From the NCBI GenBank assembly GCA_003220535.1, contig QHSU01000056.1, forward strand, positions 175,729 through 239,728: a DNA stretch of 64,000 nucleotides. Reading direction: 5' to 3'. The notes below the pieces were generated by a model, which was not told where the DNA came from, ran no database searches, and was given only the letters and a program-made list of their open reading frames with translations. Below are positions 59,804-64,000 of this stretch, one piece after another (positions within the stretch are counted from its first letter, which is position 1; each line of letters opens with the position of its first letter). Source of the stretch: Candidatus Rokuibacteriota bacterium. GTDB taxonomy: Bacteria; Methylomirabilota; Methylomirabilia; Rokubacteriales; CSP1-6. Both the position numbers and the translations under genes were made by a program.

Positions 59804-60448
59804 ATGATGCGCGTGCTCGTAGCCGACGACCACCCAGTCGTGCGAACCGGCCTCAGAGCCATCCTGGGCCGGCAGTGCCACATCAATGCGGTAGGCGAGG
59901 CGGCGACCGCCGCCGAGGTTCGCAAGCTCGTCGCCCAGAAGTCCTGGGACGTGGTCGTTCTCGATATGAGCCTGCCGGACTGCAGCGGTCTAGACGTCGT
60001 GAAGGAAATCAAGCGCGTGCGTCCGAAGCTTCCCGTGCTCATCCTCAGCGTTCACCCCGAAGCGGAGTTCGCGGTGCGCGCGCTTCGCGCCGGGGCTGCC
60101 GGGTACATCTCCAAGAAGGCTGGGCCAGAGGAGCTGGCCAGCGCCGTCTTGCGGCTGGCGCAGGGGCGAAGGTACATGAGCCCGGCCGCTGCCGAGGAGC
60201 TGATCGCGACTCTGGGCAACGGCCACGCATCGGACCAGGCGCCGCACGAGCGTCTCTCTGACAGGGAGTATCAGGTCTTGTGTCTCCTCGGGAGCGGCAA
60301 GAGCGTCGGTCGGATCGCCGAGGAGCTGGCGCGGAGCGTCAAGACCATCAGCACGTACCGGGCGCGGATCCTCGAGAAGATGGAGATGCGGAGCACCGCC
60401 CAGCTCGTGCACTACGTCTTGCAGCAGCGTCTGGCCGAGCCCGCATAG
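59804..60448 (+). CDS. NarL/LuxR-family response regulator
   Basis: The product is 214 aa, ATG 59804 (ATG 59807 is equally likely). The receiver has MRVLVADDHPVVRTGLRAIL, phosphoacceptor Asp54 in VVVLDMSLPDCSG, Ser in LILSVHP and Lys in YISKKAG. The HTH is RLSDREYQVLCLLGSGKSVGRIAEELARSVKTISTYRARILEKM. It controls transcription after phosphorylation by an unknown kinase; no kinase is next to it. It may act on the adjacent efflux pump genes. Confidence 0.92.
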   Translation: MMRVLVADDHPVVRTGLRAILGRQCHINAVGEAATAAEVRKLVAQKSWDVVVLDMSLPDCSGLDVVKEIKRVRPKLPVLILSVHPEAEFAVRALRAGAAGYISKKAGPEELASAVLRLAQGRRYMSPAAAEELIATLGNGHASDQAPHERLSDREYQVLCLLGSGKSVGRIAEELARSVKTISTYRARILEKMEMRSTAQLVHYVLQQRLAEPA

Positions 60449-60589
60449 ACCTCGCGTTCGGTCTCGTCCTCTGTAGGACGAATTCCGACACTCAGCCCAC
60501 CCGATTTCCTACCCCACTATTTCTCTGCCGCCTATTGTTCCCGAATGCCGAAGTCCCAAGAATAGCGGTTCCAAGGGGGGCTCCAGGAC

Positions 60590-63500
60590 ATGATGCGTTG
60601 GATCGTCGGTTCGAGCCTGCAGTTTCGATTCCTCGTGGTCGGCATCGCCGCGACGCTGATGGTCTTCGGCATCACGCGACTGCGCGACATGCCGGTCGAC
60701 GTTTTTCCCGAGTTCTCGCCGCCGACGGCGGAGATCCAGACCGAAGCTATCGGGCTCTCCGCCTCCGAGGTGGAAAGCCTGGTCACCCTGAACACGGAGG
60801 AGTTGCTGGCGGGCGTGCCGTGGCTGAAGGCGATGCGCTCGCAGTCGGTGACCGGCATGTCGTCCGTACAGCTCGTCTTCGAGCCCGGCACGAACTTGAT
60901 GCGCGCAAGGCAGCTGATCCAGGAGCGCCTGATCCTGTCTTACCTGCTGCCGAACGTCTCGCAGAGGCCGGTGATGCTCAATCCGGTATCGGCGACGAGC
61001 CGGACGATGATGATCGGTGTGTCCTCGAAGAAGCTGTCCATGATCGAGCTGTCGGTGCTCGCCCGCTGGACGATCAAGCCGCGCTTGATGGGTGTTCCCG
61101 GCGTCGCCAACGTCGCTATCTGGGGCCAGCGGGAGCGGCAGCTGCAGGTGCAATTCGATCCCGAACAGCTGCAGAAGCACAAGGTGACGCAGGAACAGAT
61201 CATCAAGACCGCCGGGGACGCCCTGTACGTGTCGCCCCTGACCTTCCTGAATGCCTCCTTCCCGGGGACCGGCGGCTGGATCGATACCCCCAATCAGCGA
61301 CTCGGTGTTCAGCACGTCCTGCCCATCTCCTCCCCGGAGGACCTGGCGCGCGTCCCGGTCGACGGCGCGTCGGTTCGCCTGGGCGACGTGGCCAAGGTGG
61401 TGGAAGGCCATCCGCTGGTCATCGGGGACGCATTCCACAACGGGGGGGCGGGACTGCTGATGCTCGTCGAAAAATTCCCCGGCGCCAACACGCTCGAGAT
61501 CACGCGGGGCGTGGACAGGGCGCTCGAGGCGTTGCGGCTCGGGCTCCCGGGGGTGGACGTCGACTCGCGGATCTTCCGAGCGGCGACGTTCATCGAGATG
61601 GCGTTCGAGAATCTCGGGATGGCTCTACTCCTCGGCGGCGTGCTCGTCGTGCTCGTGCTGGGCGCCTTCATGGCCTCGTGGCGGACCGCGCTGATCAGCC
61701 TGATCGCGATCCCGCTGTCCTTGCTGGCCGCTGCCGTCGTGCTGAGCCTGCGTGGCGCCACGCTCAACACGATGGTGCTCGCGGGGTTCGTGATCGCCGT
61801 CGGGGTCATCGTCGACGACGCCATCATCGCCGTCGAGCACATCGGGCTGAGGCTACGCCAGCGCCGGTCGGAAGGCAGCGATCAGTCGACCGCCTCGATC
61901 ATCTGGGACGCGTCGCTCGAGGTGAGCCGACCCGTTCTCTACGCGACGCTGATCGTCTTGCTCGCGGTGGCACCCGCCTTCTTCATGGAGGGCTTGTCGG
62001 GCGCCTTCTTCACGCCCCTGGCGGTCTCCTATGCCTTGGCGGTAGTCGCCTCGACGGTGGTGGCGCTGACCGTCACTCCCGCTCTGGGCCTGATCCTCCT
62101 GGGCGCCGCGCCCATCAAGGACCGTGCGGCCCCGCTCGCTCGGTGGTTGCAGCACGGCTACGACCGGCTGCTGGCGCGGACGATCCACGCTCCACGTACG
62201 GCCGCCGTCACCGCGGTCGTGCTGACGGCAGTTGGACTCGCTGTGTGGCCGGTGCTCGGGCAGTCCTTCCTGCCGGCGTTCAAGGAGCGGCAGCTGATGA
62301 GCGACTGGGTGGGCGCGCCCGGCACCTCTCATCCGGCGATGTCTCGCGTCATGAATCAGGCGGCGCGGGAACTGCGGGCGGTGCCGGGAGTCACCAACAT
62401 CAGCGCACATCTGGGGCGTGCCGTGACGGGCGATCAGATCGTCGGGATCAATGCCAGCCAGCTCTGGGTGAGCGTCGATCCCCAGGCGGACTACAAGGCG
62501 ACGATGACCGCCGTTCAAAGAGTGGTCGACGGCTATCCCGGCCTCTCCAAGAACGTGCAAACGTATCTGCGCGAGAAGGTGCGAGAGGTGCTCACGGGTA
62601 CCGACGACGCCATCGTGGTGCGCCTCTATGGTCCGGAGCGTGCCACGCTCAACCGCACGGCGCAGGACGTGCGCGACGCCCTGACGAACGTCAAGGGCAT
62701 CTCCGACCTGCGCGTGGAGGGCCAGGCCGAGGAAGCCCAGATCGAGATCAAGGTCGACATCGCCGCGGCCGAGCGTCATGGCCTCAAACCCGGCGACATC
62801 CGCCGGCAGGTCGCCACGATCTTTGCCGGCCTCCAGGTCGGGACCCTCTTCGAGCAACAGAAAGTGTTCGAAGTGGTGGTCTGGGGCGTGCCGGAAGCCC
62901 GCCGCAACCTCACCAATCTCCGCGAGCTCCTGCTCGAGAATCCCAGGGACACTCGTGTGCGCCTGGATGATGTGGCCGACCTGCGTATCGTACCCACACC
63001 CACGGTCATCCATCATGAGGCCCTCTCTCCGCGTATCGACGTGGTCGCCAACGTACGCGGACGCGACTTGGGGTCCGTCTCCGGCGACGTCGCTCGGCGT
63101 CTGAAGCAAGTGAAGTTCCCGCTCGAGTACCGAGCCGAGCTGCTCGGTGAGTACGCGGAGCGACAGGCTGCCCAAAAGCGCATGCTCAGTTTCGCCATTG
63201 CGGCCGCCGCCGGCATCTTTCTCGTGCTCCAGGCGTGCTTCGGCAGCTGGCGTCTGGCCACGCTGGTCTTCGTGACCCTCCCCGTGGCGCTGGTGGGCGG
63301 AGTGCTGGCCGCGTTCGCCGGCGGAGGCATCTCGCTCGGGTCGCTGGTCGGATTCCTCGCGTTGCTCGGGATCGCCGCGCGCAACGGAATTCTGTTAATC
63401 GACCGCTACCAGAGTCTCCAGCAGCACGAGGGTGAACCCTTCGGTCCGGCGCTGGTCCAGCGAGGAACCCGGGAACGCGTAGCGCCGATCCTCATGACCG

Positions 63501-63721
63501 CGGTCACCACCGCGCTCGCGCTGGTACCCCTGGTGCTCCTCGGCGACGTCGCCGGCCTCGAGATCGTCCGTCCGATGGCGCTCGTGATCCTGGGCGGCCT
63601 GGTGACATCGACCTGGCTCGCCCTGGTTGTGATCCCCGCCCTCTATTTGAGGCTGCGAGCGGCTAGCTATCGAGTGGACGTCACCGACCATGTGCCCAGC
63701 GCGGCGGCGGCGCGAGCGTGA
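60590..63721 (+). CDS. HME-RND heavy-metal/drug efflux pump, inner-membrane subunit (CzcA/CusA-like)
   Basis: The product is 1043 aa, complete. Opening MRWIVGSSLQFRFLVVGIAATLMVFG is typical of CzcA-type proteins, followed by VDVFPEFSPPTAEIQTEAIGLSASEVESLVT. The proton-relay motif in TM4 is AVGVIVDDAIIAVEHIG, and two transmembrane bundles flank two porter domains. HME pumps export Co, Zn, Cd, Cu or Ag ions using proton flow. The periplasmic adaptor follows. The specificity cannot be told from sequence. Confidence 0.92.
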   Translation: MMRWIVGSSLQFRFLVVGIAATLMVFGITRLRDMPVDVFPEFSPPTAEIQTEAIGLSASEVESLVTLNTEELLAGVPWLKAMRSQSVTGMSSVQLVFEPGTNLMRARQLIQERLILSYLLPNVSQRPVMLNPVSATSRTMMIGVSSKKLSMIELSVLARWTIKPRLMGVPGVANVAIWGQRERQLQVQFDPEQLQKHKVTQEQIIKTAGDALYVSPLTFLNASFPGTGGWIDTPNQRLGVQHVLPISSPEDLARVPVDGASVRLGDVAKVVEGHPLVIGDAFHNGGAGLLMLVEKFPGANTLEITRGVDRALEALRLGLPGVDVDSRIFRAATFIEMAFENLGMALLLGGVLVVLVLGAFMASWRTALISLIAIPLSLLAAAVVLSLRGATLNTMVLAGFVIAVGVIVDDAIIAVEHIGLRLRQRRSEGSDQSTASIIWDASLEVSRPVLYATLIVLLAVAPAFFMEGLSGAFFTPLAVSYALAVVASTVVALTVTPALGLILLGAAPIKDRAAPLARWLQHGYDRLLARTIHAPRTAAVTAVVLTAVGLAVWPVLGQSFLPAFKERQLMSDWVGAPGTSHPAMSRVMNQAARELRAVPGVTNISAHLGRAVTGDQIVGINASQLWVSVDPQADYKATMTAVQRVVDGYPGLSKNVQTYLREKVREVLTGTDDAIVVRLYGPERATLNRTAQDVRDALTNVKGISDLRVEGQAEEAQIEIKVDIAAAERHGLKPGDIRRQVATIFAGLQVGTLFEQQKVFEVVVWGVPEARRNLTNLRELLLENPRDTRVRLDDVADLRIVPTPTVIHHEALSPRIDVVANVRGRDLGSVSGDVARRLKQVKFPLEYRAELLGEYAERQAAQKRMLSFAIAAAAGIFLVLQACFGSWRLATLVFVTLPVALVGGVLAAFAGGGISLGSLVGFLALLGIAARNGILLIDRYQSLQQHEGEPFGPALVQRGTRERVAPILMTAVTTALALVPLVLLGDVAGLEIVRPMALVILGGLVTSTWLALVVIPALYLRLRAASYRVDVTDHVPSAAAARA

Positions 63722-63760
63722 GTGATGGCGCACAAAACCGAACGCAACGAGGAGGAAATC

Positions 63761-64000
63761 ATGCGGCGTGACTATCGACTATGGGCTCTGGTCGCCATCC
63801 TTGCTGGTCTGCACACGACCGCGTGTACCCAGAAGGTCGAGCTAATGAGCGAGATCAAACCGGCCAAGGTCGAGCGTGTCCAGGGAACGGAGCTCAGTCG
63901 CCTGACACTGACTCCGAAGGCGGTCGAACGGCTCGACATCAAGACGGCCGCGGTTCGTGAGGAGCGGATCGGGGCGCGGAAACGGCTGGTCGCCGGAGAG
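63761..64000 (+). CDS. RND efflux periplasmic adaptor lipoprotein, N-terminal part
   Basis: Eighty codons are visible up to the window edge. ATG 63761 has GAGGAGG 5 nt upstream; ATG 63725 is an in-frame alternative. The lipobox HTTAC at residues 18-22 implies a lipoprotein. The following ELSRLTLTPKAVERLDIKTAAV and ERIGARKRLVAGE match the start of CzcB/CusB-type adaptors. It starts 39 nt after the pump gene stop, as usual for a pump operon. Confidence 0.88.
   Translation, partial: MRRDYRLWALVAILAGLHTTACTQKVELMSEIKPAKVERVQGTELSRLTLTPKAVERLDIKTAAVREERIGARKRLVAGE

Noticed and set aside
1..64000. tRNA/rRNA genes, CRISPR arrays, insertion sequences, integrases, riboswitches
   Set aside because: None was recognised by eye. 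A covariance-model search would be needed to exclude small RNAs or riboswitches.

Overview
The window is about two-thirds G+C and densely coded on both strands. No rRNA, tRNA, CRISPR array, insertion sequence or phage module was recognised. The gene mix suggests a Gram-negative soil or subsurface bacterium. It includes Tat-exported solute-binding proteins, amidohydrolases, CoA-transferase, LLM flavin oxidoreductases, hydantoinase/oxoprolinase subunits, large molybdoenzymes, PEP-CTERM proteins, a TonB receptor and an RND pump. This is most like uncultured high-GC lineages such as Candidatus Rokubacteria/Methylomirabilota. The taxonomic placement is inference from gene content only.

Layout. 1-8.9 kb: the end of a secreted protein gene cut by the window edge, a double hot-dog thioesterase, a MASE1-PAS-HisKA protein without an ATPase domain, an aldo/keto reductase, a large GAF protein, a broken CaiB/BaiF CoA-transferase and a HAD phosphatase. 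8.9-14.4 kb: a TonB-domain protein, TonB-dependent receptor and arylsulfotransferase-like propeller operon, transcribed away from a PQQ-type dehydrogenase and dihaem cytochrome c pair; the two promoters share one -35 palindrome. 14.6-19.7 kb: a molybdopterin enzyme, an unknown protein, an MBL hydrolase, a small exported protein and a PEP-CTERM protein. 20-29 kb: hyuA-GNAT-hyuB facing an SDR-hydrolase-LLM oxidoreductase-phosphotransferase operon, then a second LLM oxidoreductase. 29-34 kb: a dipeptide/oligopeptide-type ABC importer without its ATPases, a small membrane protein and another PEP-CTERM protein. 34-44.8 kb: a xanthine-dehydrogenase-type large subunit, an adenylate cyclase, a 150-bp near-perfect palindrome, a REC-PilZ regulator, MurB, an MFS transporter, an orphan solute-binding protein and an amidohydrolase. 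44.8-52.7 kb: a sirtuin, an alpha/beta hydrolase, RidA, a SET protein, PdxH, an alpha-hydroxy-acid oxidase, an amidase and its small partner. 52.7-64 kb: a ferric-type ABC importer with a YbaK deacylase, a thioredoxin-like protein, a polytopic membrane protein, a LuxR-type regulator and an HME-RND efflux pump.

Cross-cutting signals. (1) The three exported genes on the minus strand near 0.5, 19.7 and 34.1 kb (two are certain PEP-CTERM proteins) each have an upstream GG-N10-GC sigma-54-like element. (2) Three well-recognised genes (dihaem cytochrome c, sirtuin, PdxH) have no ATG/GTG/TTG at the expected start but have a CTG there. (3) About nine genes have a -10 hexamer only 6-9 nt before the start codon, which predicts leaderless mRNAs; the clearest is a mirror-image pair at 24.25-24.33 kb. 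(4) Translational coupling by 4-nt NTGA overlaps is frequent. No single complete novel system is visible. The best candidates for follow-up are the TonB/PQQ-dehydrogenase divergon, the CTG starts, the sigma-54/PEP-CTERM set, the 38.2-kb palindrome and a possible Cys-rich mini-gene at 47.8 kb.
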